The notes under the pieces: model-generated | The model's input: the letters and a program-made list of their open reading frames with translations, nothing else | Database searches by the model: none | What the model was told of the DNA's origin: nothing | Program-made: the position numbers and the translations under genes | Assembly (NCBI RefSeq): GCF_002090055.1 | Contig: NZ_BBRH01000006.1 | Location: forward strand, 62,001-126,000 | Source: Demequina sp. NBRC 110051 | GTDB taxonomy: Bacteria > Actinomycetota > Actinomycetes > Actinomycetales > Demequinaceae | DNA length: 64,000 nt | Direction of reading: 5' to 3' | Shown here: piece after piece, positions 50,642-58,371 of the stretch | How positions within the stretch are numbered: the first letter of the stretch is position 1 | Layout of the letters: every line of letters starts with the position of its first letter

Positions 50642-52536
50642 GTACCCAGGTCAGCGCCGTCACCGTCGGCGATCCCGCCGCCTCCTCCCCGTCGGGCAAG
50701 CAGGCGTCGAGCGCGGTCCAGGCCGTCAAGCGCCTGGCCACGCAGCCCTCGACCCTCATCGCGATCGTCATCATCGCGATCGTGGTGATCTGCGCGGTGT
50801 TCGCGCCGCTCATCGCCCCCTACCCGCCGGACCAGACGGACACCTCGGCGTCCATGTCTGGCCCCACGGCGGCGCACTGGCTGGGCGCGGACACCCTGGG
50901 CCGCGACCTGTTTAGCCAGCTCATCTACGGCGCCCGCACGGCGCTGATCGTGGCCGTCGGCTCCGTCGCGCTCGCGATGCTGATCGGCATCCCGATGGGC
51001 CTCATCCTGGGCTACAAGGGCGGCTGGTACGACCGCCTGGGCTCGCGCATCATGGACATGGCCGATGCCCTGCCCGGCCTCATGGTCGGCTTTGTGGTCA
51101 TCGCGATCCTGGGCCGCGGCATCGGCATCCTGATCTTCGCGATCGGGCTGATCTTCTGCATGAACTTCGCCCGCATCGCCCGCGCCATCACGCTGGGTGA
51201 GCGCAAGAAGCTCTACGTGGACTCCGCGACCGTGGTGGGCCACAGCAATACCCAGATCATCTTCCGCCAGGTCCTGCCCAACCTCGCCGGCCCCATGGCG
51301 GTGCAGGGAGCGGTGTTCCTCGGCTCAGCGATCAAGCTCGAGGCGGCGCTGTCGTTCCTCGGCCTGGGCCTCAGCGACGACCAGCCCTCGTGGGGCGGCA
51401 TGCTCCGCTTCGCGGCGGAGAACCAGGCCGATCACGGCTGGATGGTCATCGCCCCCGGCCTCGCGATCGTGCTCACCGTGCTCGCGTTCAACCTGCTGGG
51501 CGACGGCATCAACGACGCCCTCTCGGGCCGGCGCCACTCCCGTATGAAGCGCTCGCTGATCGGCAAGAAGGTCGTCGTCCAGGCGGCCGATGCGCCCGCC
51601 GGCGCCCGTACCGACGTCGCCTCCCGTACGGCGACAGTCCCTACGGACACGGCCCGTACGGCGCCAGCGTCGCCGGCGGCCGCCCCCGCGGTGGTGACGG
51701 AAACCGCCGAGCCGGCCACGGCATCGGCCGTCCTCAATCTGTGCGACCTCACCGTGGTGGCCGACCGTCCCGACGGCGGGACCACCACGCTGGTCAACGC
51801 CGCGAACCTGCACGTCAACAAGGGCGAGATTCTCGGCATCCTGGGCGAGTCCGGCTCGGGCAAGTCGATGATCGCGAAGTCCGCGCTGGGGCTGCTGCCC
51901 GCGGGCGTGAGGCTCGAGTCCGGCCAGGTGCTGCTGAACGGCAAGGATCTCGCGGCCGGCTCGCAGAAGGATCACCATGCGGTGCTGGGCGGCCAGCTGG
52001 GCGTGGTGTTCCAGAACCCGCAGGCCAACCTCTCCCCGGTGCACACCGTGGGCCGCCAGATGACGCAGGTACTGCAGGCGCATCACTCGATGTCACGGGC
52101 CGCCGCGAAGGCCCGCGCCGCGGAGCTGCTGGACCTGGTGGGGGTCGACGAGGCGCCCCGCCGCCTCACCCAGTACCCGTACCAGTTCTCAGGCGGCATG
52201 GCGCAGCGCGTGGCCATCGGCCTGGCGCTCGCAGGAGAGCCCGAAGTGCTCATCGCCGACGAGGCCACGAGCGCCCTCGACGTCACCACGCAGGCGCAGG
52301 TCCTCGACCTGCTGCTGAACCTGCGCGAGGAGATGGGCATGGCGATCATCGCCATCACCCACGACCTGGGCGTGGCGGCGGAGATCTGCGACCGCGTGGC
52401 CGTCGTCTACCACGGCGACGTGGTCGAGACCGCGCCGGTGACCGAGATCTTCGACCACCCCGGCCACGAATACACCGCCCGCCTGCTCGCGTCCCACCCG
52501 GCCGCGCAGGACCGCAACCACACGCTGGAGGTGTGA
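50638..52536 (+). CDS. Fused ABC permease-ATPase (DppC-DppD type), system 2
   Basis: 632 residues. Residues 1-305 are a DppC-like permease (HWLGADTLGRDLFSQLIYGART; six segments); a roughly 50-residue Ala/Thr/Pro linker follows, and it includes a long copy of the iterated motif. The ATPase starts near residue 360 with Walker [25 protein letters not shown], Walker B LIADEATSALD (Ala in place of the usual Pro) and ITHDLGVAAE. Unlike system 1 it lacks the Cys-rich Opp C-terminus. GTG start at 50638 by overlap with the DppB stop. Confidence 0.92.
   Translation: MSTQVSAVTVGDPAASSPSGKQASSAVQAVKRLATQPSTLIAIVIIAIVVICAVFAPLIAPYPPDQTDTSASMSGPTAAHWLGADTLGRDLFSQLIYGARTALIVAVGSVALAMLIGIPMGLILGYKGGWYDRLGSRIMDMADALPGLMVGFVVIAILGRGIGILIFAIGLIFCMNFARIARAITLGERKKLYVDSATVVGHSNTQIIFRQVLPNLAGPMAVQGAVFLGSAIKLEAALSFLGLGLSDDQPSWGGMLRFAAENQADHGWMVIAPGLAIVLTVLAFNLLGDGINDALSGRRHSRMKRSLIGKKVVVQAADAPAGARTDVASRTATVPTDTARTAPASPAAAPAVVTETAEPATASAVLNLCDLTVVADRPDGGTTTLVNAANLHVNKGEILGILGESGSGKSMIAKSALGLLPAGVRLESGQVLLNGKDLAAGSQKDHHAVLGGQLGVVFQNPQANLSPVHTVGRQMTQVLQAHHSMSRAAAKARAAELLDLVGVDEAPRRLTQYPYQFSGGMAQRVAIGLALAGEPEVLIADEATSALDVTTQAQVLDLLLNLREEMGMAIIAITHDLGVAAEICDRVAVVYHGDVVETAPVTEIFDHPGHEYTARLLASHPAAQDRNHTLEV
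51709..51729 (-). repeat. Long form of the iterated motif in an inter-domain linker
   Basis: Exact reverse complement of the 21-base copies at 10062, 28380 and 34080, placed in the low-constraint linker between permease and ATPase domains. Confidence 0.8.
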
Positions 52537-52539
52537 GAC

Positions 52540-53364
52540 ATGAGCGCACCGCTGCTCCAGGTGAGCAACCTCAACATCGACTACGAGGTCTCCAAGGCCG
52601 GGTCGTGGCGCAAGCACACCCTCACCGTGGTCAAGGACGTGTCCTTCCACATCGGCGCGGGCGAGACCTACGGCCTGGTGGGGGAGTCCGGCTCGGGCAA
52701 GTCCACCATCGGCAAGGCCATCCTGCGCCTGGCCGACGTCACGCAGGGCCGCGTGCTGTTCGACGGCACCGACATCTCGACGTTCGGGAAGAACACGCCG
52801 CTGTCGTACCGCTCGGACGTGCAGGCCGTGTTCCAGGACCCCATCGCGTCGCAGAACCCCCGCCACACGGTGGGTCGGTCGGTGACGGATGCGCTGAAGC
52901 GTCACGGCATCGGAGACGCGGCCAGGCGCCATCGGCGCGCCGTCGAGGCGTTCGAGCAGGTGGGCCTGCGTGAGGGTCACCTCGAGCGCTACCCCTCGCA
53001 GCTGTCCGGCGGGCAGCTGCAGCGCGTCTCCATCGCGCGCGCCCTGGTGCTCGAACCGCGCCTGCTGGTGTGCGACGAGGCGCTGTCCGCCCTGGACCTG
53101 TCCACCCAGTCGCAGATCATCGACCTGCTGGACCGCCTGCAGACCGAGATGGGCATGAGCTACCTGTTCATTGCGCACGACCTCGCGGTGGTGCGGCATA
53201 TCTCGCACCGCATCGGCGTGCTGAAGAAGGGCGTGCTCGTGGAGCAGGGAGACGCCGAGCAGGTGTTCTCACACCCCGAGCACGAGTACACCCGCGCGCT
53301 GCTCGCCGCGACGCCCGCCTCCCACCCGCGTGACCGTCGCCGCCAGGCGACGCTGGCGGCATGA
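52540..53364 (+). CDS. Opp/Dpp-type ABC ATPase (second ATPase), system 2
   Basis: 274 residues. GGAGGTGTGA overlaps the end of the previous gene and positions ATG 52540. Walker A GESGSGKST, signature LSGGQLQRVSIARALV, Walker B VCDEALSALD (Ala for Pro) and LFIAHDLAVVRH are present. It is short, without the Opp C-terminal Cys region. Its stop overlaps the DUF3500 start (ATGA). Confidence 0.92.
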   Translation: MSAPLLQVSNLNIDYEVSKAGSWRKHTLTVVKDVSFHIGAGETYGLVGESGSGKSTIGKAILRLADVTQGRVLFDGTDISTFGKNTPLSYRSDVQAVFQDPIASQNPRHTVGRSVTDALKRHGIGDAARRHRRAVEAFEQVGLREGHLERYPSQLSGGQLQRVSIARALVLEPRLLVCDEALSALDLSTQSQIIDLLDRLQTEMGMSYLFIAHDLAVVRHISHRIGVLKKGVLVEQGDAEQVFSHPEHEYTRALLAATPASHPRDRRRQATLAA

Positions 53365-54668
53365 TGGCGCGCCAGAGCGAGGGCACGGACCTCGACGGCT
53401 TCTTCACCACCGCCCGCGTGGCGGCGCGCGACGAGGCCGTGACGGTCACCTCCGACTCGTACCGGTCCTTCGTCCTCGACCCCAGCGACGACGAACTGTC
53501 GCAGTGGCGCGGCATGTCGTTCAGGGACTTCTCCGCGGCCAAGCGCTCGCCCTGGTTCGTCCAGGAGCTCCTCGCCGATTGGCGTGCGCTCTACGACGAG
53601 CCCTTCCGCGGCCTCACCGAGGACGGCACGGTCCGGCCCGAGGTATGGGCCGATGCCGCTGTCAGTTCCGGCACCGGCTCGCCCGAGCAGGAGGCGGCCG
53701 CCCGCGCGGCATGGCGCCTGCTCGAGACCCTCGACCAGCCCCAGGTCGAGGCGGTCTCGTACCCGATCGACGCCCCCGAGTGGCGGGCGTGGTCCAACCC
53801 CGAGTTCGTGATCCACGAGGTGGGCCTTCGCCTCGAGGAGCTCGCGCTCATTCAGGCCGATGCCGCGCTGGGCGTGGTCGAGGCGGCCCTCAGCCCCGAG
53901 GGCTTCGCGCGCGTGGCCGAGGCCATGGAGCTCAACGGCTTCCTCGGTGATCTGACGGACCTGCCGCGCATCATGAACGACCGCTCCTACTGGTTCTCGC
54001 TCTTCGGTGAGCCCAGCGCGACCGAGCCGTGGGGCTTCCAGCTGTTCGGCCACCACGTGGACATTAACTGCGTGTTCGTGGGTGGGCGACAGGTGATCGC
54101 TCCGGTGTTCCTGGGCGCCGAACCGGCGCTTGCCGACGAGCGCGTGCCGCTGTTTGCGCACCGCGAGGCGCTCGCGATCGCGCTCGCGTCCTCGCTGCCG
54201 GACGCGCAGCGCTCGGCCGCCGTGGTCTACCAGTCGGTGCTGGACCCCGCCATGCCCGAGGGTCGCGTGCACCCCGCCGACGAGCGCCACGTCGCCGGCG
54301 CCTTCCGCGACAACCGCGTGGTGCCCTTCGAGGGCCTCCCGGTCACTGGGCTCGACGACTCCCAGCGCGAGCTGCTGCTCGAGATCGTCGAGGACTTCCT
54401 GCTCCTGTTGCCCGAGCCTCAGCGCGAGCTGGCGTTGGCGGATGTCGAGCGCTGGTGGGGCGAGACCCGCCTGGCCTGGTACGGCGCCACGGACGGATCG
54501 CAGCCGTTCTACCTGCGCATTCACGGGCCCTCGATCATCGCGGAGCTTGACCATCACGCGGGCGTGTGGCTCACCAACGAGGTACCGCAGCGCTTCCACG
54601 TGCACACCACGCTGCGCCTGCCCCACGGCAACGACTACGGCAAGGCCTTCCTCGCGCGCCTGCGCTAG
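53361..54668 (+). CDS. DUF3500-family protein
   Basis: 435 residues, no signal peptide. Family PF12006 hallmarks: YWFSLFGEPSATEPWGFQLFGHHVDINCVF in the middle, and a C-terminal half with WYGATDGSQPFYLRIHGPSIIAELDHHAGV and HVHTTLRLPHGNDYG. These conserved His, Asp and Glu residues suggest a metal- or oxygen-dependent enzyme, but the family function is not established. It is translationally coupled to the importer ATPase (ATGA overlap), so it probably acts on whatever system 2 imports. It ends at a long inverted repeat. Confidence 0.82.
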   Translation: MMARQSEGTDLDGFFTTARVAARDEAVTVTSDSYRSFVLDPSDDELSQWRGMSFRDFSAAKRSPWFVQELLADWRALYDEPFRGLTEDGTVRPEVWADAAVSSGTGSPEQEAAARAAWRLLETLDQPQVEAVSYPIDAPEWRAWSNPEFVIHEVGLRLEELALIQADAALGVVEAALSPEGFARVAEAMELNGFLGDLTDLPRIMNDRSYWFSLFGEPSATEPWGFQLFGHHVDINCVFVGGRQVIAPVFLGAEPALADERVPLFAHREALAIALASSLPDAQRSAAVVYQSVLDPAMPEGRVHPADERHVAGAFRDNRVVPFEGLPVTGLDDSQRELLLEIVEDFLLLLPEPQRELALADVERWWGETRLAWYGATDGSQPFYLRIHGPSIIAELDHHAGVWLTNEVPQRFHVHTTLRLPHGNDYGKAFLARLR

Positions 54669-54679
54669 TCCCCTCCGCC

Positions 54680-54782
54680 ATCGGTTTGGCCCACAACTGT
54701 GACGCACGTGACGGGTGGGAACGGTGTGGCATGCACACCGTCCCCCTTGACCTCACCTGTCACAACCGTGGGCCAAACCGAT
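54680..54782. repeat. 103-base long inverted repeat between convergent genes
   Basis: Outer 24-base arms (54680-54703 and 54759-54782) pair at 21 positions, with ATCGGTTTGGCCCAC / GTGGGCCAAACCGAT perfect. Inside is ACGGTGTG-gcatg-CACACCGT (8-bp stem). It fills the gap between the convergent DUF3500 and MetF-like genes. It may be a bidirectional terminator or a MITE/REP-like element. Confidence 0.7.
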
Positions 54783-54787
54783 TCGGG

Positions 54788-55618
54788 CTAGCGGGCGCCG
54801 ATCCAGTCGAGCGTCGCGCCCAGCCCACCGAACGTGTACAGGTGCGTCGACGCCTCGCCGTGGACGCCGGTGTCGAGCCCGCCGAAGAGCGCGTCGAGGA
54901 AGTCGTCGGGGCCCGCGGTGCCCAGCATGCCGCCCAGCTGCGCGCCGTACTTGCGTGCCAGGCCCGCGGTGGAGGCGATGCCCATGCGTCTCGCGAACGC
55001 GAGCAGCCTCGCGACGCCCATGGGGCCCGGCACCCCCACACGGATGGGCAGCATGATGCCGTGCTCGCGCACGCGCGCGATCCAGGCCAGGACGGCGGGG
55101 GCGTCGAAGGACACCTGCGTCGTGATCGAGCCCGCGATGCCCTGATCGGCCAGCGCCGCGGCCTTGCGGGCCAGTGCGTCCCACAGGACGTCGTCGGGGA
55201 TGTCGGGATGGCCCTCGGGGTAGCCTCCGATGCCCGCCTCGCGCACCCCGTGGCGCGCGAGCACGCCGGTCTCGATCACGGACAGTGCGCTGTCGAACGT
55301 CCCCGCGGGGGTGCGCGGGTCGCCGCCGATGACGAACACCGACTCCGCTGCGGCCGCATGCGCGAGGTCCCGCACCATGGACTCGAGCGCCTCGGCCGAC
55401 GCGATCCGGCGCGCCGCCAGATGCGGCACGGGCGTGAGGCCGTGGGTGACGAGCTCGGAGGCAGTCGCGACGCGGTCGGCGTGGGTCTCGGTCGTGAGAG
55501 CCGTGACGTGCACGCGGGCGCCGCCACCGAGTCGCGCGGCCGCCGACTGGACCTGCGGCAGGTCCGCTGCGGAGATCTCGAGCGAGAGGTCCGCGAGGAC
55601 GGCGTCGTGGCCGATCAT
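54788..55618 (-). CDS. Methylenetetrahydrofolate reductase-like protein
   Basis: 276 residues, slightly short for MetF. Barrel features of the family: VTALTTETHADRVATASELVTHGLTPVPHLAAR, VFVIGGDPRTPAGTFDSAL, GIGGYPEGHPDIP, GSITTQVSFDAPAVL and a C-terminal HLYTFGG. FAD-dependent MetF reduces 5,10-methylene-THF to 5-methyl-THF. A small MetF in an aromatic island recalls the folate partners of aryl O-demethylases, but no demethylase gene is in the window. The start 55618 overlaps the stop of the pyruvyl-transferase-like gene (ATGA). Confidence 0.8.
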   Translation of the reverse strand: MIGHDAVLADLSLEISAADLPQVQSAAARLGGGARVHVTALTTETHADRVATASELVTHGLTPVPHLAARRIASAEALESMVRDLAHAAAAESVFVIGGDPRTPAGTFDSALSVIETGVLARHGVREAGIGGYPEGHPDIPDDVLWDALARKAAALADQGIAGSITTQVSFDAPAVLAWIARVREHGIMLPIRVGVPGPMGVARLLAFARRMGIASTAGLARKYGAQLGGMLGTAGPDDFLDALFGGLDTGVHGEASTHLYTFGGLGATLDWIGAR

Positions 55619-56466
55619 CGGGCGGAGTCCGTGTGCCCGCCGGCCGCCGCGCCCCACAGGTCCCACGGGAACGCAGCAAGCAGGGGCGCCGTGATCGCGG
55701 CGAGGTCCAGGTTTGGCTCCGCGATGGCCGCTCGCGCCGCGTCGGGGTCGGCGGCGAACGCGGGAGCCTCGCGGCCCGTGCCCTCGTAATAGTCCTGGTA
55801 CTTGAACGGAGGCTCGGCGCGCGGCCGGACCACGGCGCTCGGCACACCCAGCGCATCGGCGATCACGATCCCATGCAGGGATGAGGCGATCACCGCCTCC
55901 GCGCCCGCCACGGCCGCGATGACCTCGGCCACCGGCCGGCGCGGGCTCATGTAGCCGGGAAGGTCGCGCCACCGGTTCTCGTCGTGCAGGTTGGGCAGCA
56001 ACACCACCCCGTGCGGCGCCGAGGCGCGCTCGATCCCCAAAAGCGCGGGAGCAAGCACTCCCGGGTCGCCGAACACGTCAGGCACGTCGAGCCCGCGCTC
56101 GCGCAGCGCCGCCGCCGTGCGCGGCCCGCGCACCGCCCTCAGGTCCAGCTCGCGTGGCCGGTAGGACCACTCGGGGACCTTGCCGTTGACGCCCGTGCCC
56201 CAGATCACGTCGCCCGGCTGGGCCAGGTGCAGGATCGAGCCCACGGTCAGCAGCCGGGCCGAAGCCGCGGCAGGGCCCGCGCCCACCTCGCCTGGCGCGC
56301 TCTCCACGAGCGCCCGCACCACGAGCGGCCCCAGCAGGTCGCCAAAGTTGTTCGCGCGCCGGTGCGGCCAGCGCACCCGGCGCAGCACCGGGCCGGAGCC
56401 CACGGACGCGCGCGCGTTCCAGTGCACCACCGGCACGCCGGCGACGCGGGCTGCCTGGCCCTTCAC
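55615..56466 (-). CDS. Polysaccharide pyruvyl transferase family protein
   Basis: 283 residues. NNFGDLLGPLVVRALVE near the N-terminus, ILHLAQPGDVIWGTGVNGK, then RAVRGPRTAAALRERGLDVPDVFGDPGVLAP, and a late SSLHGIVIADALGVP: the characteristic motif series of PF04230. Known members add ketal-pyruvate to cell-wall or exopolysaccharide sugars. The pairing with a MetF-like gene by a 4-base overlap is unexpected. GTG start at 56466. Confidence 0.82.
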   Translation of the reverse strand: MKGQAARVAGVPVVHWNARASVGSGPVLRRVRWPHRRANNFGDLLGPLVVRALVESAPGEVGAGPAAASARLLTVGSILHLAQPGDVIWGTGVNGKVPEWSYRPRELDLRAVRGPRTAAALRERGLDVPDVFGDPGVLAPALLGIERASAPHGVVLLPNLHDENRWRDLPGYMSPRRPVAEVIAAVAGAEAVIASSLHGIVIADALGVPSAVVRPRAEPPFKYQDYYEGTGREAPAFAADPDAARAAIAEPNLDLAAITAPLLAAFPWDLWGAAAGGHTDSAR

Positions 56467-56508
56467 GCGTCCGTCCCTTGCGAGCTCACAGGACGAGCGT
56501 AGGGGGAG

Positions 56509-57192
56509 TCAGGCGGTGCGCTCTCCCTCGAGCGCGTTCTCGGCGGCGCGCTTCTTGTCGTCCTCCATGACCGCGTTGAGGTTGTTGACCTCGTGGCGGC
56601 GTGCGGCGGTCTCGATCATCTCGAAGTCGGCGCCGCCCTCGATGAGGTCCAGGATCGAGTCGTGCTCCGACAATGATGCGAGCGCGCGGCCCGGCGCGTA
56701 GAAGAACGCCGAGCGGCGGATCAGCTCGAGCCGGGTCCACTCGTGGTGCACCAGGGTGTTGAGGCGGTCGTCGTCGCAGCGCGAGCACAGGTGCTCGTGG
56801 AACGCGCGGTTGAGCTTGCCGAAGCGCGCAGTGTCGAAGTTGGCCAGCGCGTCGCGCATCTGAGCGTTGAGGCTGCGGGCGTGGGCGATGTCGTCGGCGG
56901 TGAGTTGCTGTGCCGACAGCGCGGTCGCGAGCCCCTCGAGACGCGCGAGCAGCCGCATGGTGCGCTCCCACGAGTGCGTGTCGAACGTCTTTACGAGCGC
57001 GCCGACGTTGGGCACGATGTCGACCCAGTCCTCGGCCTCGAGCCGGCGTAGCGACTCGCGCCACGGCACCGAGGAGATGCCGTGCTCGCGCGCCAACTGG
57101 TCGATGACCAGGCGGTATCCGGGTCCGTAGGTCCCATCCATGATCTTCGCCCGGAGGATGTCGTACGCCTGGTCGGCCTTGCTCACGGCCAC
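56509..57192 (-). CDS. GntR-family regulator, FadR/FCD subfamily
   Basis: 227 residues. Winged helix KADQAYDILRAKIMDGTYGPGYRLVIDQLAREHGISSVPWRESLRRLEAEDWVDIVPNVGALV, then an all-helical FCD domain with metal-type His positions (NRAFHEHLC, SEHDSILDL, ARRHEVNN). FCD regulators bind TxGTxxxACxA-like operators and respond to organic acids. Matching elements lie upstream of operon A (34980), the second importer (47690) and near its own start (57277-57304), so it is the best candidate master repressor of the island. GTG start at 57192 overlaps the LysR stop; AAGGAGG lies upstream inside the LysR gene. Confidence 0.87.
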   Translation of the reverse strand: MAVSKADQAYDILRAKIMDGTYGPGYRLVIDQLAREHGISSVPWRESLRRLEAEDWVDIVPNVGALVKTFDTHSWERTMRLLARLEGLATALSAQQLTADDIAHARSLNAQMRDALANFDTARFGKLNRAFHEHLCSRCDDDRLNTLVHHEWTRLELIRRSAFFYAPGRALASLSEHDSILDLIEGGADFEMIETAARRHEVNNLNAVMEDDKKRAAENALEGERTA

Positions 57193-58232
57193 GTCGTGCC
57201 CTCCTTGATCGCCTCGTCGTTGAGACGGTTTGCCGGTGTCGCGTAGCCGGGGATCGACACGCGCGGAAGCCTCCCGGGATCATATCGCAGATCGTGTGAG
57301 ATCCACCGGATGCCAGGCACGCCATCATCTCGTATGGCCGATGCCGTGGCCAGCAGCCGCGCCACCGCCGGGTCGCGCTCGGCGCCCGGCCGGGTCAGCA
57401 GCAGAGCGGCCAGCGGCGCCGGGTGGGGCGTGAGGGGCCGGACGGTGACGGGGAAGCGGGACAGGGCATCGGCATCGGCCGCGGGCAGGATCCCCCAGGC
57501 AAGGCCTGCTTCGATGAGCGGCAAGGATGTCTGGATGGTCTCGGCGGTGCGGATGCGCGCGGGGACGATGCCATGGTCGCCCAGCGTCGTGTCGACGGCC
57601 TCGGGGAGACTCGCCACCGCGGCGGTGCGTCGTGGCAACACAAGCGTGCGCCCCGCGTAGTTCTCGAGCGGGAAGGGGGAGGGGGCATCGGCCATCGTGG
57701 GCGGCAAGACGGCGACCAACGGCACCTCGAGCCACGGCGTCACGGTGAGCTCGCCCCGATGGCGTTCGGTGAAGCGGGCGGCGTCGGCGACCAAGACGGC
57801 GGCGACATCGGCCTTGCGCGACTGCAATCGGTCGATGGCGGTCCACGGCGGCGGGTCGGTCACGAGGATCTCGACCTCGGGGGCGGCGGCGGCGTGGGCC
57901 GCGAGCAGGCGCGGGACGGGGCCCCACAGGAGCGCCGGCACGGCGGCGAGCGTGAGGGTGCCGGCGGTACCCTCGGCGAAGTGGGACAGGTCGGCGGCGA
58001 TCTGGTCGGCGTCCCCCAGCAGCTGGGCGGCGCGCTCCACCAGGGTGCGGCCTGCGGCGGTGGGCGTGACGCCGCGTCCGGTGCGGTCGAGCAACTGCAC
58101 GCCCAGCTCTTTCTCGAGCTTGCGGATCGCGACACTCAGCGGCGGCTGGGTCATGTGCAGCGACTCGGCGGCGGCGGTGAGGGAGCGGGTCTCGACGACG
58201 GCGGCGAAGTACCGCAGGTGGCGCAGCTCCAT
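57183..58232 (-). CDS. LysR-family regulator, divergent from hpaD
   Basis: 349 residues. Standard N-terminus MELRHLRYFAAVVETRSLTAAAESLHMTQPPLSVAIRKLEKELGVQLLDRTGRGV. The effector domain ends near residue 305; the last 45-50 residues (from about GVPGIRWISHDLRYDPG) are not typical, and their DNA contains the GntR ribosome-binding site and an operator-like sequence. The gene is divergent from hpaD across a 139-base gap with two palindromes, so it likely activates the hpaD-rraA-hpaH-hpaI operon. It is co-directional and overlapping with the GntR gene. Confidence 0.86.
   Translation of the reverse strand: MELRHLRYFAAVVETRSLTAAAESLHMTQPPLSVAIRKLEKELGVQLLDRTGRGVTPTAAGRTLVERAAQLLGDADQIAADLSHFAEGTAGTLTLAAVPALLWGPVPRLLAAHAAAAPEVEILVTDPPPWTAIDRLQSRKADVAAVLVADAARFTERHRGELTVTPWLEVPLVAVLPPTMADAPSPFPLENYAGRTLVLPRRTAAVASLPEAVDTTLGDHGIVPARIRTAETIQTSLPLIEAGLAWGILPAADADALSRFPVTVRPLTPHPAPLAALLLTRPGAERDPAVARLLATASAIRDDGVPGIRWISHDLRYDPGRLPRVSIPGYATPANRLNDEAIKEGTTWP
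57277..57304. promoter_or_regulatory. Operator-like site inside the 3' end of lysR, before gntR
   Basis: GGATC / GATCC arms enclose, on the minus strand, ATCTCACACGAT, close to ATCGCACACGAT (operon A) and ATCGCATACGAT (second importer). It lies about 85 bases upstream of the GntR start; probable autoregulation. Confidence 0.5.
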
Positions 58233-58252
58233 GGGGTTCCCTCTCGCGGTCC

Positions 58253-58316
58253 TTAACGCGTTAACTATTAGCGAAAGGCTATACCTCACCCAGGAAAGTC
58301 GAACTTCCCTGTATAG
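58253..58316. promoter_or_regulatory. lysR-hpaD divergent control region with palindromes
   Basis: TTAACGCGTTAA (58253-58264) is a perfect 12-base palindrome. Further on, CTATAC (58279-58284) and GTATAG (58311-58316) flank AGGAAAGTCGAACTTCCCT (58292-58310), itself symmetric at 8 of 9 pairs. Probable LysR recognition and activation sites for the hpa operon. Confidence 0.62.
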
Positions 58317-58371
58317 CGAGGGCGCCGCACACTGGACCCATCGGATCACCGTCGATCGAGAGGAGTCAGCG

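Noticed and set aside
57697-58371. N-terminal extension of HpaD to 57697
   Set aside because: Antisense to lysR and crosses the divergent promoter; ATG 58372 has AGGAG and starts the conserved fold.
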